From NCBI GenBank assembly GCA_963802915.1, contig CAWDKQ010000008.1, positions 310,001 to 374,000 on the forward strand: a stretch of 64,000 nt of DNA, in the 5' to 3' direction. Position 1 is the first letter of the stretch; every line of letters begins with the position of its first letter. The notes below the pieces were generated by a model. It saw only the letters and a program-made list of their open reading frames with translations, searched no databases and had not been told where the DNA came from. Origin of the DNA: JAICMB01 sp963802915 (GTDB lineage Bacteria > Acidobacteriota > Terriglobia > Bryobacterales > Bryobacteraceae). Below, piece after piece: positions 42,945-52,307 of this stretch. The position numbers and the translations under genes are program-made.

Positions 42945-43601
42945 CTAAAACTGTGTAAGGCTTACCGCTGAGACCCGTTTCTGGATGGAAGAGAGATCCC
43001 GGACGAACAGACGATATTCCCGCTCTCGACGCTGCGCGTCCGGAGCTCGAAGGATGGAAGACGGATGCACTGTGGCCACGATGTACTTAGCTTTCTCGAA
43101 AGCAATAAAAATGCCGCGTTGTTGGGTAATCCGGAATGAAGCTCCCAGGAGGGACTGCGCGGCCGTCGCGCCCAGGCACACGATCACCTCCGGCTGCACT
43201 ATGTCCAGCTCCGCATCTAGCCATGGATGGCAGGCTTTGATCTCCGTCAAATTGGGTTTGGCGTGGATGCGCCGCTTTCCCCGTTCCACGAATTTAAAAT
43301 GTTTGACGGCATTCGTCACGTAGACCTTCTGACGATCGATACCGGCTTCGGCGAGAGCCTTATCGAGGAGCTTCCCGGCGGGGCCGACGAATGGCTTTCC
43401 GCTGCGGTCTTCGACATCGCCGGGCTGTTCGCCAATCATGAACAGAGGCGCCGGAACGGGTCCTTCGCCGAATACGGCCTGAGTCGCGGCTTGATAAAGA
43501 TCGCAGCCATGGCAGTCCTTAGCAGCACGGATCAGCTTGGGAAGCGTCGGCCGGGGTGGTATCCAGGGCGCCGCAGTCGGAACATCGATATGAGCAGCCA
43601 C
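42945..43601 (-). CDS. udgX: UdgX-type uracil-DNA glycosylase (covalent uracil-DNA binding)
   Basis: 218 residues. Family 4-like UDG with 4Fe-4S Cys set (Cys30, Cys33, Cys124, Cys142 as read), motif A GEQPGD, NAVKHFKF, and the HPSSILR motif B. The diagnostic UdgX loop KRRIH is present (residues 109-113); in Mycobacterium UdgX the His of this loop makes a covalent bond to the uracil-derived site, trapping the enzyme. Divergent from the phosphatase gene with only 42 bases between. ATG start. Confidence 0.9.
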   Translation of the reverse strand: MAAHIDVPTAAPWIPPRPTLPKLIRAAKDCHGCDLYQAATQAVFGEGPVPAPLFMIGEQPGDVEDRSGKPFVGPAGKLLDKALAEAGIDRQKVYVTNAVKHFKFVERGKRRIHAKPNLTEIKACHPWLDAELDIVQPEVIVCLGATAAQSLLGASFRITQQRGIFIAFEKAKYIVATVHPSSILRAPDAQRREREYRLFVRDLSSIQKRVSAVSLTQF

Positions 43602-43643
43602 TGATTCCTAGACTCCCGCAGTCGGCTATTCTGGTCTTTCCAA

Positions 43644-44354
43644 ATGGGTCAACTCACGTTCGTCCGCCACGGACAAGCATCTTTTTTGCAGCCCGATTAC
43701 GACAAGCTCTCGATCCTGGGAGAACGTCAGGCGAAGGTGCTCGGGGAGTACTGGTTGCAACGCGGCGTGCGCTTCGATCATGTCTATTATGGCCCGGCGA
43801 GGCGCCAGGAACACACCGGCGAAATTATAGCTAGCGTGTACCGGGAGGCAGGAGTGGATTGGCGGGATCCCGTCAAAGTACCCGAATTCGATGAATATCC
43901 AGGGATCGAAGTGATGCGGGCTTTTCTCCCTGGGCTGATTGACAAGCACGAAGACATTCGTTTGCTGGAGGAGGAATTTCGAACCGCCGGCGAGCATACG
44001 GTCGCGGCTCGGGCGTTCGAGAAGATGTTCCAGAAGGTCACTCGCATGTGGGTCGCCGGGGAGTTGGAATCGCCGGAGGTTGAGACCTGGCAGGCCTTCT
44101 GCGATCGTGTCGAAGTCGGAATCAATCGCGTGCGCGCGGCAGGTGGAAACGCGGCGATTTTCAGTTCGGGTGGAGTGATGGCGGCCACGGTGCGGCTGGC
44201 GCTGGATTTGTCACCGGTTCGAACGCTGGAGCTGAGTTGGACGCCGCGCAACGCGAGCTATTCCGAGTTTCTGTTCTCGGGCGAGCGATTCTCTCTCATC
44301 ACATTCAATGCGGTTCCCCACCTCGATTCAGCGGATCTGTTGACCTGGCGCTGA
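43644..44354 (+). CDS. Histidine phosphatase superfamily protein (phosphoglycerate mutase-like)
   Basis: 236 residues. N-terminal RHG motif FVRHGQASF, LGERQAKVLGEY, the YYGPARRQEHTG second Arg segment and the late IFSSGGVMAA, where the usual catalytic His (SHG) is replaced by S-G-G; this loss may impair activity. The fold is otherwise complete. Substrate unknown. ATG at 43644. Confidence 0.82.
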   Translation: MGQLTFVRHGQASFLQPDYDKLSILGERQAKVLGEYWLQRGVRFDHVYYGPARRQEHTGEIIASVYREAGVDWRDPVKVPEFDEYPGIEVMRAFLPGLIDKHEDIRLLEEEFRTAGEHTVAARAFEKMFQKVTRMWVAGELESPEVETWQAFCDRVEVGINRVRAAGGNAAIFSSGGVMAATVRLALDLSPVRTLELSWTPRNASYSEFLFSGERFSLITFNAVPHLDSADLLTWR

Positions 44355-44434
44355 ATAGCAGCAACGAATTGGCAGTTTTGCTAAAGACAGGCGCATCCAA
44401 GGCGATGAGGTTTATTTGAGAGGCACGAGCCTGT

Positions 44435-45010
44435 ATGGATGAAGCTTGCACAACTAAGACAATGACGGAGGTCGAAATCGCGGATGCAATACGTTCGGCT
44501 ACACAAGACGTGTTTTCGACGATGCTTGGCCTCGAGATGGCGGCTGGCGAGATGGAGACCGGCGATACAACCTCGAGGCAGAGGACCGGCGTGGTCGCGC
44601 TGCTAGGTTTTGCGGGAGATTGGATCGGGTCGGGAGCGTTATGTTGCGAAGGGCGCTTCGGTTGCCGGATGGCAGCGCAGCTACTGATGTCCGAATACGA
44701 TTCGGTGAACGAAGAGGTGCTCGACGCGATCGCGGAAGTGGCCAACATGATTATCGGGAACGTGAAAACGGTCTTGGAGCAAAGGTTGGGAGCGATGGGC
44801 TTGAGCACTCCGACAGTAATTTATGGCCGCAATTTTGAAACCCGCAACGTCGGTAGTCGGGAGTGGGTCAGCGTGCCGTTCACGTGCGGCGAAGACACCA
44901 TGGCCGTCCAGGTTTCCATTGCTCCGAATACCAGAAAAGAGCGTCCAACAGCTCCGAAAACGACATTGACGGGGAACGCCTGTCCGTACTGCGGGACATA
45001 CGCTAGCTAG
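44435..45010 (+). CDS. CheX-like chemotaxis phosphatase domain protein
   Basis: 191 residues. The CheC/CheX fold is seen from residue about 12 to 160: DAIRSATQDVFSTMLGLE at the start, GFAGDWIGSGALCCE strands, and EEVLDAIAEVANMIIGNVKTVLE, matching the catalytic E-x-x-N motif of CheX, which dephosphorylates CheY-P. The C-terminus ends in NACPYCGTYAS with a CxxC pair, not typical of CheX. No che genes nearby; it may act on one of the receivers in this region. ATG at 44435 with GAGG upstream; the stop overlaps the convergent TonB receptor stop. Confidence 0.75.
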   Translation: MDEACTTKTMTEVEIADAIRSATQDVFSTMLGLEMAAGEMETGDTTSRQRTGVVALLGFAGDWIGSGALCCEGRFGCRMAAQLLMSEYDSVNEEVLDAIAEVANMIIGNVKTVLEQRLGAMGLSTPTVIYGRNFETRNVGSREWVSVPFTCGEDTMAVQVSIAPNTRKERPTAPKTTLTGNACPYCGTYAS

Positions 45011-48000
45011 AAGATCAGTTTCAACCCGAATTGGATCTGGCGCGATGTAGTTGCTGTCGTGGTTATTAAACCCGCCGAGGGGCTGATCGCGCCGCTCGAA
45101 AAAACCGTTGCGTTCGGAGTTCCGAAATTTGCATGGTTTAGCACGTTGAAAACTTCGGCACGGAATTGCAGATTGAGGCGCTCGGCGACAGGGGTGTCCT
45201 TGAACAAGGAAGCATCCACTTCCGCCAAGCCCGGGCCACTATATACGCCGCGCCCCAGCTCTCCATAGGTGCCGGCGACAGGCTGAACAAAAGCTTTGGG
45301 ATTGAACCACTGATTGGGATTGCCAAGGACCACGGGTCCCGAGAACGCGGAATTGAGTGAGGGACGGTCAGGATTTCTGGTATCGCCGTCTCCGGACCGG
45401 TTTGAGCCAATCTGGGGAGTGAACGGAAACCCGCTGAGCAGCGTAACGATGGTATTGAATTGCCAGCCGCTAACGAGCCGGTTTCCTAATCCACCGAAAT
45501 TATTTGCCCACGGCTTGCCTTTACCAAAGGGCAATTCATACGTGCCCGAAATACTGGCCTGATTCGGAACATTGTACGCCGACGGTCCCCAATCGCGGTG
45601 CAAATCGTTCCGGTTCAGGATCATCTGCGCCTGATTGTTCGCTTGCGCGCCTGTGAGCCCCGAGTTCATGTCCAGATCCTTCGACCAGGTGTAGTTTGCC
45701 CGGAACTGCAGACCTTTCCTGAAACGATGGCTCACATCCACTTGCAGCGCGTTGTAACTGGTGTTCCCTTCCGTGTACCAGAAGAAGCCCGCGCCGAGAT
45801 TGGGATTGGGACGGCTGGCGCCAGGGCCGGGGATGTACTGAGCGCCCTGCGGCACGGTATGAGGAATACTGCTCAAGCTGGCAGCCGTTGCGACACCGCC
45901 GGCGGAACAGCCGCTCGGGTCCGAACAAATCTGCGTGGGAATAGTATTCGGGTCGATGCTCAGCAAGCCGTGGTATCCGAACGAGCCGACGTAGGCGACG
46001 CGTAGCGATGTGTCGCGATCCAGCTGCTGCTCGACTGTGAAATTCCATTCCTGGACCGTCGGAGTCTTGGCGTTGGGCTGCACGCCCTGAGGGGCGAAGA
46101 TTGTCCCCGATGAAGGAGGAACGCCGGGAGTAATCGGAACGAGCGTGGGCAGCGATCCAGTCTTGGACACCGAGCCGTTGTTGGGAGGGATCGAGTTCAG
46201 CAGAAAGCTCAAGTCGTCGATCAGAGAATAGTAAGTGCCGTATCCCGCCCGAACCGCGGTCTTGCCATTTCCAAAAACATCCCATGCCAGGGCTGCTCTC
46301 GGACCGAGCAGGTGCGTCGCGTTGTTTTGTGTGAAAGCCGAGCTGCCCACCCGAGGCGTGGTGACCAGGATACCGTTCGAATCGGTGAGATAGTTCGCGG
46401 CTCTCCCGGATTCTTCATTCCAACCCGTAGTGAATTCGTATCGCAGGCCAGCTTCAAACGTGAGATTCGGCAATAATTTGATCGCATCCTCGAAATAAGC
46501 GGCGCCGAAGAGACTTCTCCAGCCCAATTCGTTGGCGCTGGGCACAACTTGAAATGACGTCACGTTGCCTTGCAGAAAGGTTGTCAAGCTCGCGAAGCTC
46601 GCTTGCCCAAGCTGGCGCGAAGCGGCGTCCTCGTTATCCTGAAGCCGCTGGAACCAGACGCCGGCAGTGATCTGGTGCCGTCCTTGGACGATCTGGACGC
46701 CGTCGGTGTAGGTGTATAGGTTGCGGCGGTTCCATACGTTGGCGGCGTTGTTCGGTCCGGCTGACGTGATGGTTCCACCCGCTGTCGTCGTGACACCTCC
46801 GCCAATGACGATGCCGCCGGGACCAAGGCCGGTAACGAAGTCAACAGTCGGCGGGAAGGAAGCGAGCGGGAACGAATCGTAGTTGAAAGCGGCGCGCGAG
46901 AAGCCCGCGCGAAACGTGTTGAGAATCGCTGGAGAGACGACGTGCGTCTCCTCCACGCTCGCCACCTGGCTGCGCAGTGTTTCATACGATCCAAACAGCG
47001 GGTCGGCCTGGGGAATCAGACTGTCGCCATCGTCGATTGTGTAAGAGGTCGAGAATGTGTCGCGTTCGCTGAAGACGTAATCGGACCGCAACGTGCCGAA
47101 ATCCTCGCGAATGGACTGCCTGGGGTTGTTGTAGGATTTGGTAATGCCGGTGGGCAGTCCGTTCACCATGAGTTCGGCGCCATTGGGCGCGGGCCAGAGC
47201 TGCATGTACTGGAGCATGGCGGGATTCAGCTTGGAAACAGGCGCGTAAACGCCGGAGGCATTGGGCAGCAAACCCTGCCGTGCTTCGGTATCGGGAACCA
47301 CGCTCACGCTGCTGACCGCGAGCGCCTGACGGAAACCTTCGTAGTTCCCGAACAGGAACCATTTGTCTTTCTTGATAGGTCCACCCAGAGCGCCGCCGAA
47401 CTGGTTACGGCGGAATGGAGGGACCGAGGCGAGATCAAAGAAGTTTCGAGCATCGAGATCGCTGTTGCGCAGAAACTCGAAGAGTGTTCCGTGCAACTCA
47501 TTCGTTCCTGATTGAGTAACGACGCTAATCTGCGCGCCAGCGCGTTTGCCATACTCGGCGCCATATGTGTCGGCGAGAACATTGAACTCGCGGATAGCGT
47601 CGATACCCAGCAACTCCCCGCTCACGCCTCCGGGGCTGATGGCAAGCTGGCTGGATCCGGTGTACTCGATGCCATTCAGCAGGAACAGATTCTCATAGGT
47701 CCGGCGGCCGTCGACGGAGAATGTGTTGCCGTCGCTAGTGCTGGTTTGAGGGCTCTTCAAGGCGCTGTAGTTGAGCGCACCGGGATTGAGAGTGATGAGA
47801 TTGTCGAAGCTGCGGCCGTTGAGGGGCAGATCCCTGATCTGCTGCTCTCCCACCACGCCTGACACCGCGGACGTGGTTGTATTCACCAGAGGCGTCTCGC
47901 CAACCAGCGTGACCTGCTGCGCGAATTCTCCCAGCTCCAGCCGAAAATTGACTACCGCTTTCTGCCCGACGACTAAATCCACACCCGTCCTGACAGCGGT

Positions 48001-48279
48001 TTTAAAGCCTGTCTTCTCGACTTTTACTGTTTGCGGACCGAGAGGAAGCGAGACCACCGTGTAGTTGCCGGACTGGTCCGTCGTGACGGTTCTCGAAGCT
48101 CCGGTCTCCAGACTCTTGACCGTGACCGCTGCTCCGGGCATGACGGCTCCGGAAGCATCTTCCACGGTCCCCGAGATCGCGGCTGTTACTTGAGCCCGAA
48201 GCGGCAAACAGACTGCGAGCGCAACGAGCAATAACGTACCAGAGCGGGCAGCGCGGCAGAGGCAGCGTGATTCACTCAT
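45007..48279 (-). CDS. TonB-dependent receptor, Oar-like, with N-terminal carboxypeptidase-regulatory domain
   Basis: 1090 residues from the ATG at 48279; TTG at 48312 is an alternative. Signal peptide ends PLRAQ. CarboxypepD_reg domain about 30-115 (VTAAISGTVEDASGAVMPGAAVTV), plug with DLPLNGRSFDNLITLNPG and ADTYGAEYGKRAGAQISVVTQSG, then a beta-barrel ending in RQIQFGLKLIF. Same family as the receptor at 20309 but with separate sequence and no adjacent LacI gene. Outer-membrane uptake or transport; substrate unknown. Divergent from the ligase gene. Confidence 0.9.
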   Translation of the reverse strand: MSESRCLCRAARSGTLLLVALAVCLPLRAQVTAAISGTVEDASGAVMPGAAVTVKSLETGASRTVTTDQSGNYTVVSLPLGPQTVKVEKTGFKTAVRTGVDLVVGQKAVVNFRLELGEFAQQVTLVGETPLVNTTTSAVSGVVGEQQIRDLPLNGRSFDNLITLNPGALNYSALKSPQTSTSDGNTFSVDGRRTYENLFLLNGIEYTGSSQLAISPGGVSGELLGIDAIREFNVLADTYGAEYGKRAGAQISVVTQSGTNELHGTLFEFLRNSDLDARNFFDLASVPPFRRNQFGGALGGPIKKDKWFLFGNYEGFRQALAVSSVSVVPDTEARQGLLPNASGVYAPVSKLNPAMLQYMQLWPAPNGAELMVNGLPTGITKSYNNPRQSIREDFGTLRSDYVFSERDTFSTSYTIDDGDSLIPQADPLFGSYETLRSQVASVEETHVVSPAILNTFRAGFSRAAFNYDSFPLASFPPTVDFVTGLGPGGIVIGGGVTTTAGGTITSAGPNNAANVWNRRNLYTYTDGVQIVQGRHQITAGVWFQRLQDNEDAASRQLGQASFASLTTFLQGNVTSFQVVPSANELGWRSLFGAAYFEDAIKLLPNLTFEAGLRYEFTTGWNEESGRAANYLTDSNGILVTTPRVGSSAFTQNNATHLLGPRAALAWDVFGNGKTAVRAGYGTYYSLIDDLSFLLNSIPPNNGSVSKTGSLPTLVPITPGVPPSSGTIFAPQGVQPNAKTPTVQEWNFTVEQQLDRDTSLRVAYVGSFGYHGLLSIDPNTIPTQICSDPSGCSAGGVATAASLSSIPHTVPQGAQYIPGPGASRPNPNLGAGFFWYTEGNTSYNALQVDVSHRFRKGLQFRANYTWSKDLDMNSGLTGAQANNQAQMILNRNDLHRDWGPSAYNVPNQASISGTYELPFGKGKPWANNFGGLGNRLVSGWQFNTIVTLLSGFPFTPQIGSNRSGDGDTRNPDRPSLNSAFSGPVVLGNPNQWFNPKAFVQPVAGTYGELGRGVYSGPGLAEVDASLFKDTPVAERLNLQFRAEVFNVLNHANFGTPNATVFSSGAISPSAGLITTTATTSRQIQFGLKLIF

Positions 48280-48351
48280 GAAGCTTTGTCGCGGCAGGCC
48301 CTTTCTGAGCACGTTTCTGTTCCAGTTTACGGTATCCTGCGAACTCGCAGG

Positions 48352-49482
48352 ATGAACCCGTGGTCCTCGACCGCAGGCGGTATAACATGGGGCGTGGACC
48401 TTCCCGTCAATCCGCCGATCCTTCCCATGCTTGCCAAACGCGTCGACGAGTTGCCTGACGCCGGATCGTGGATTTTCGAGCCGAAATGGGATGGATTTCG
48501 CGCGCTGGTTTTCCGCGATCGGGATGAAATCGAGATTCAGAGCCGCGACGAAAAGCCGCTCAATCGCTATTTCCCTGAGCTTGTTGAGACCTTACGAGAG
48601 CAGTTGCCCGCCCGCTGCGTGCTCGACGGCGAAATCGTCATTGCGCGGAATGGCAGCCTCGATTTCGAATCGCTACAGCTCCGTCTTCATCCTGCCGCTT
48701 CGCGAGTGAAGCTTCTGTCGAAACAAATCCCGTCATCCATAGTGTTTTTCGACGTGCTGGCGGAAGGCGACCGCGATTTGCGGGACAAACCCTTCGAGGA
48801 GCGACGCCTCGAATTGGAATCTCTGCTCTCATCCGCGCAACCTCCGATCCACCTGACGCCCGCGACTCGCGATTCGAGTGTCGCGTCAGACTGGTTTCGC
48901 CGCTTTGAGGGCGCTGGACTGGACGGGGTCGTCGCGAAACCCGTCGCAGGCACGTACGAGCCAAACAAGCGCGTGATGCTGAAAATCAAGCACGAACGCG
49001 ATTGCGACTGCGTAGTCGCCGGTTTTCGATGGTACAAAAAGGGCGATCGCACGGATGTCGGCTCGCTATTGCTGGGGCTTTACGACGATTCCGGCGCACT
49101 GCAGCATGTCGGTGTATGCGCGAGCTTTTCAGACGAGAGGCGGCGCGAGCTGGTAGAATTCCTGGCGCCCTATCGCGAAAATGCACTCGCGAATCATCCG
49201 TGGAAGCAATGGGCCGGGCAGGCATCTGAAGGCGGCGAAGCCGGGCATCGTATGCCGGGTGGACAGAGCCGCTGGAGCCAGGGCAAGGATTTGTCGTGGG
49301 AGCCATTGCGGCCCGAACTGGTCGTCGAAGTCGCCTATGAGCACATGCAGGGGACTCGTTTCCGGCACATGGCGCATTTTCGACGCTGGCGGACCGACAA
49401 GAAGCCGACCGACTGCACCTACGATCAGCTCGAAGTAGTTCCACCGCACGAACTGGCGTCCATCTTCGCGGCCAATCGATGA
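48352..49482 (+). CDS. ATP-dependent DNA ligase, LigC-like
   Basis: 376 residues from ATG 48352; GTG at 48394 just before the domain is equally plausible. Motif I EPKWDGFRA holds the adenylated Lys; RDEKPLNRYFPEL, LDGEIVI (motif III), FFDVLAEGD, LDGVVAKP (motif IV) and MLKIKHERDCDCVV (motif V) follow. The OB-fold includes LLLGLYDDSGALQHVG and ends in FRHMAHFRRWR. Corresponds to LigC of mycobacteria or the ligase part of LigD. Convergent with a LigD-type polymerase gene two bases apart; together they give split NHEJ/repair activities. No Ku gene is in the window. Confidence 0.88.
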   Translation: MNPWSSTAGGITWGVDLPVNPPILPMLAKRVDELPDAGSWIFEPKWDGFRALVFRDRDEIEIQSRDEKPLNRYFPELVETLREQLPARCVLDGEIVIARNGSLDFESLQLRLHPAASRVKLLSKQIPSSIVFFDVLAEGDRDLRDKPFEERRLELESLLSSAQPPIHLTPATRDSSVASDWFRRFEGAGLDGVVAKPVAGTYEPNKRVMLKIKHERDCDCVVAGFRWYKKGDRTDVGSLLLGLYDDSGALQHVGVCASFSDERRRELVEFLAPYRENALANHPWKQWAGQASEGGEAGHRMPGGQSRWSQGKDLSWEPLRPELVVEVAYEHMQGTRFRHMAHFRRWRTDKKPTDCTYDQLEVVPPHELASIFAANR

Positions 49483-49484
49483 GC

Positions 49485-50783
49485 CTACGCGCGCTTTTTT
49501 GAAGGACGTTTCGCACGCAGTTCCCGCCATGCACGCGTCGGATCGTCATCCGGATCGGGCGTTTCCGGCGCTGGCCGCAGATCTTCGGGTACATGCCGCA
49601 AGTTCACGCGAATGCGGGTCCAGGTGGACGATCGGCCTCTCATGGAATCAACCAGAACGTCGTCCACGGCGAGAAGCGTCGCTGCCTCGGGATACTTGTT
49701 TTTCCATCGTTCGAGACCGGCAAGAGCGGCTTCTTTGTCGGGAGAATTAGCCACTGTCAGAAGCGGCATTTTCGCGCGAGGAGCTGACTTGGCCCGCGAC
49801 GGCATCACCCGCGGCGCTTCACCCTCCATCTTTCGGAAGTGCGGCGGCCAGGGCGCGTCCGCCAGGCCCGCGGCTTCATCTTTGTCCGCAAGTTCCAACA
49901 ATCGCTCCAGCGAACCTGCCTCGGCGTCCATGCCAGCGTGAGGATCGCCGATTTCCGAGAAACGCTTCGGCACCGTGAAGACGGTAAAATCGGCCGGCTC
50001 GCAGTCGGGAACTTCATGCCAGTGAAGCGGCGTCGAGACACGAGCGTCCGGGAGCGGCCGCACCGAATAGGCCGAGCAGGTTGTCCGATCCTTCGCGTTC
50101 TGGTTGTAATCGAGGAAAACGCCGTGCCGTTCCTCTTTCCACCATTTCGAACTGGCCAGCGCGGGGACGCGGCGCTCGACAGCACGCGACAGAGCCACAG
50201 CCGCGCGGCGCACTTCGGCGAAGGTCCAGCGCGGCTGGATTCTCACGTTGATGTGCATGCCGCGTGAACCGCTGGTTTTCGGCCATCCGTGAAGACCCAT
50301 CTCTTCGAGAAATGCCTTCACCTCCAAAGCGACGTTGCGAACATCGGCCCAGTTGACGCCGGGACCTGGATCGAGATCGACGCGCAACTCGTCGGGGTGT
50401 TCGAGATCGCCGGACCGTACGGGGTGTGGATGCAGCTCAATACAGCCCAGGTTGACGATCCAGGCGAGGCCCGGGGCATCGTCTACGACCAGTTCTTCGG
50501 CGGTACGGCCGGAGGGAAACGAGAGCGTTACTGTCCGCAGCCAGGAGGGCCGCTCAGCGGGTGCCCGCTTCTGATAAAAAGCCTCTCCCTCGGCGCCGTT
50601 CACAAAGCGCTTGAGCACGATCGGGCGATCTTTAATTCCGGCCAAAGCTCCCGGCGCGACCGACAGATAATAATTCACGAGATCGAGCTTCGAGATTTTA
50701 GCCTGCGAAAAATAGAGTTTGCCGGGGTGCGTGACGCGAACTTCGCGTCCGTCGACCGAAAGCACCTCGGCGTCCTGCGTCAT
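49485..50783 (-). CDS. LigD-type polymerase domain (PolDom/primase-like) protein with extended C-terminus
   Basis: 432 residues. Residues about 10-300 are the LigD polymerase/primase family: VTHPGKLYFSQAKISK, catalytic DLDPGPG (metal Asp pair), the KTSGSRGMHI nucleotide motif and FLDYNQNAKDRTTCSAYS. These archaeo-eukaryotic primase-like enzymes fill gaps with ribonucleotides in bacterial end joining. A C-terminal segment (about 320-432) with LTVANSPDKEAALAGLERWKN and a basic KRPSKKRA end is beyond the standard domain and unrecognised. ATG at 50783 overlaps the MetE-like stop (50780). Confidence 0.88.
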   Translation of the reverse strand: MTQDAEVLSVDGREVRVTHPGKLYFSQAKISKLDLVNYYLSVAPGALAGIKDRPIVLKRFVNGAEGEAFYQKRAPAERPSWLRTVTLSFPSGRTAEELVVDDAPGLAWIVNLGCIELHPHPVRSGDLEHPDELRVDLDPGPGVNWADVRNVALEVKAFLEEMGLHGWPKTSGSRGMHINVRIQPRWTFAEVRRAAVALSRAVERRVPALASSKWWKEERHGVFLDYNQNAKDRTTCSAYSVRPLPDARVSTPLHWHEVPDCEPADFTVFTVPKRFSEIGDPHAGMDAEAGSLERLLELADKDEAAGLADAPWPPHFRKMEGEAPRVMPSRAKSAPRAKMPLLTVANSPDKEAALAGLERWKNKYPEAATLLAVDDVLVDSMRGRSSTWTRIRVNLRHVPEDLRPAPETPDPDDDPTRAWRELRAKRPSKKRA

Positions 50784-51991
50784 GCTCCTTGTTGACCTGT
50801 CCGGCCCGGGATCACGTCGATCTGCAAGGTGGGATCGGCTGCGGGGACGTACGTCGTCGGGAACCCAAGCTCGCGTCGCACGATGTTCGCGCCCTGGGCG
50901 ATCGCGCTGGCTTTGTAGAATGCGATTTCACGATTGCAGCCCTGGCGGCCGAATCCGCAATCGCTCGATACGATCAGGCGTTCGGCGGGGATGTATTTCA
51001 GGGCTTTGCGGATCTCGCCGGCGACATCTTCCGGCAGATCGGCCTGCAGCGACCGGTGGCTGACCGTACCGATGCAGATCTTCTTTTTCAGATCGTGCTT
51101 GAACGGTTCGAACAGCTCCAGATCCCGTTGATTGCGATCCTTCATCTCGAGTGTCCACACATCGCCGCGACATCGTTCCAGATAGATTTCGATCGAGTTG
51201 GCGTAGCTGGTATCCTCCATCACGCGCTGCATGTTGGGATTGCCCCAACAAGTGTGGATCCATAATTCCACGTCATCCAGCCCCTGGACCTCGCGGTTGA
51301 ACGCATCCACCATGAACTTCACTTCGTCATGGTCCTTGCCGTAGGTGTTGGCCATGAAGTGGAACGTAGGCTCTTCAATCTGGATGCAGCGGCAGCCCGC
51401 GTTGCGCAGCGCCAGCAGTTCTTTGTTCATCGCCTCCGCCATGTCCCAGATCACCTGGCGCTTGTCGGTGTACTTCGGCGTGTGAATATCGAGAAAGAGC
51501 GCCATCACTTGGGAGCAGCAGGTTCCGAACTTAACCGGCTTGCGCGTCTTCGCCTGCGCCAGACGCCACAACTTTGGATAATCGAGCGGACGGTGCTCGA
51601 TTTTGTCGACTACGTGAGGCCAGCGCCAGCCGGTATAGATCTCATTCAGCAGCGTTCCAGGAGGGTAATGAAGCCATGGCGCCGTGGTCTCCTCGGGCTG
51701 CAGGTGGTCACCTTCGAAGCCCGCCCAACGTTGGAGTGGATAATGATGCCACGCCCGGCCGGCCAGATCTTCATCGACATGAAGATCGCCATGACTCAGA
51801 ATGTCGAGGCCCGCGCGCTCCTGGTCGCTGATTAGCACAGCCATGGCATCCTGAAACTTCTCCCGGAAGCGCACGTCGAGCATGCACGTGTCTAGCGGCC
51901 GGCCCCACATATTCACGTCGTACCAGCGGGGACGCGGAAACGATCCTGTGGTAGTACTGGGAAGAATGAGATCGGCGGTGGAAGTAAACAT
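50780..51991 (-). CDS. Cobalamin-independent methionine synthase (MetE C-terminal)-like protein
   Basis: 403 residues. The MetE/UroD-type barrel is seen from TTGSFPRP at the start; zinc ligands occur in WIHTCWGN (His, Cys) and a late SSDCGFGRQ (Cys). IQIEEPTFHF holds the Glu-x-Pro region. Only the C-terminal domain type is present (canonical MetE is ~750), as in core-MetE proteins, so methyl transfer to homocysteine with an unknown donor is possible but unproven. Overlaps the PolDom gene by four bases, an unusual pairing. Confidence 0.82.
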   Translation of the reverse strand: MFTSTADLILPSTTTGSFPRPRWYDVNMWGRPLDTCMLDVRFREKFQDAMAVLISDQERAGLDILSHGDLHVDEDLAGRAWHHYPLQRWAGFEGDHLQPEETTAPWLHYPPGTLLNEIYTGWRWPHVVDKIEHRPLDYPKLWRLAQAKTRKPVKFGTCCSQVMALFLDIHTPKYTDKRQVIWDMAEAMNKELLALRNAGCRCIQIEEPTFHFMANTYGKDHDEVKFMVDAFNREVQGLDDVELWIHTCWGNPNMQRVMEDTSYANSIEIYLERCRGDVWTLEMKDRNQRDLELFEPFKHDLKKKICIGTVSHRSLQADLPEDVAGEIRKALKYIPAERLIVSSDCGFGRQGCNREIAFYKASAIAQGANIVRRELGFPTTYVPAADPTLQIDVIPGRTGQQGA

Positions 51992-52032
51992 AGTCGATCC
52001 ACATTGTACTTCCCCGCGACTAGCGATTGGGT

Positions 52033-52269
52033 TTAATGCGTATCTTTGTCGGTCTTTACGTCGCGCTTGATCTTGTCTGCCTCTTTATTGACCTCGCGCG
52101 AAGCTTCGTGGGCGTCCTTCTTCACCTCGCGGGCCGCCTCATGCGCGTCCTTCTGGAGCTCGCGTTTTGCCTGCTCCGCGTCCCGTTTCACTCGTTCATT
52201 GTCCTGCTGTGTGCACCCGCTGAGCAGTCCCGCGACTGCGAGCAGAAATGTAAAGAAATGAATTCTCAT
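52033..52269 (-). CDS. Small charged lipoprotein with 11-mer helical repeats
   Basis: 78 residues. Signal peptide with lipobox LLSGC. The mature part is entirely Lys/Glu/Asp/Ala-rich amphipathic helix with recurring units such as DAHEAAREVKK and DAHEASREVNK, resembling LEA or apolipoprotein-type repeats. Likely an envelope or desiccation-protective lipoprotein (inference). GAAAGAAGG precedes the ATG at 52269. Confidence 0.75.
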   Translation of the reverse strand: MRIHFFTFLLAVAGLLSGCTQQDNERVKRDAEQAKRELQKDAHEAAREVKKDAHEASREVNKEADKIKRDVKTDKDTH

Positions 52270-52307
52270 CGCACCTTCTTTCTTCCGACCTCGTATCCTA
52301 AAACTGG

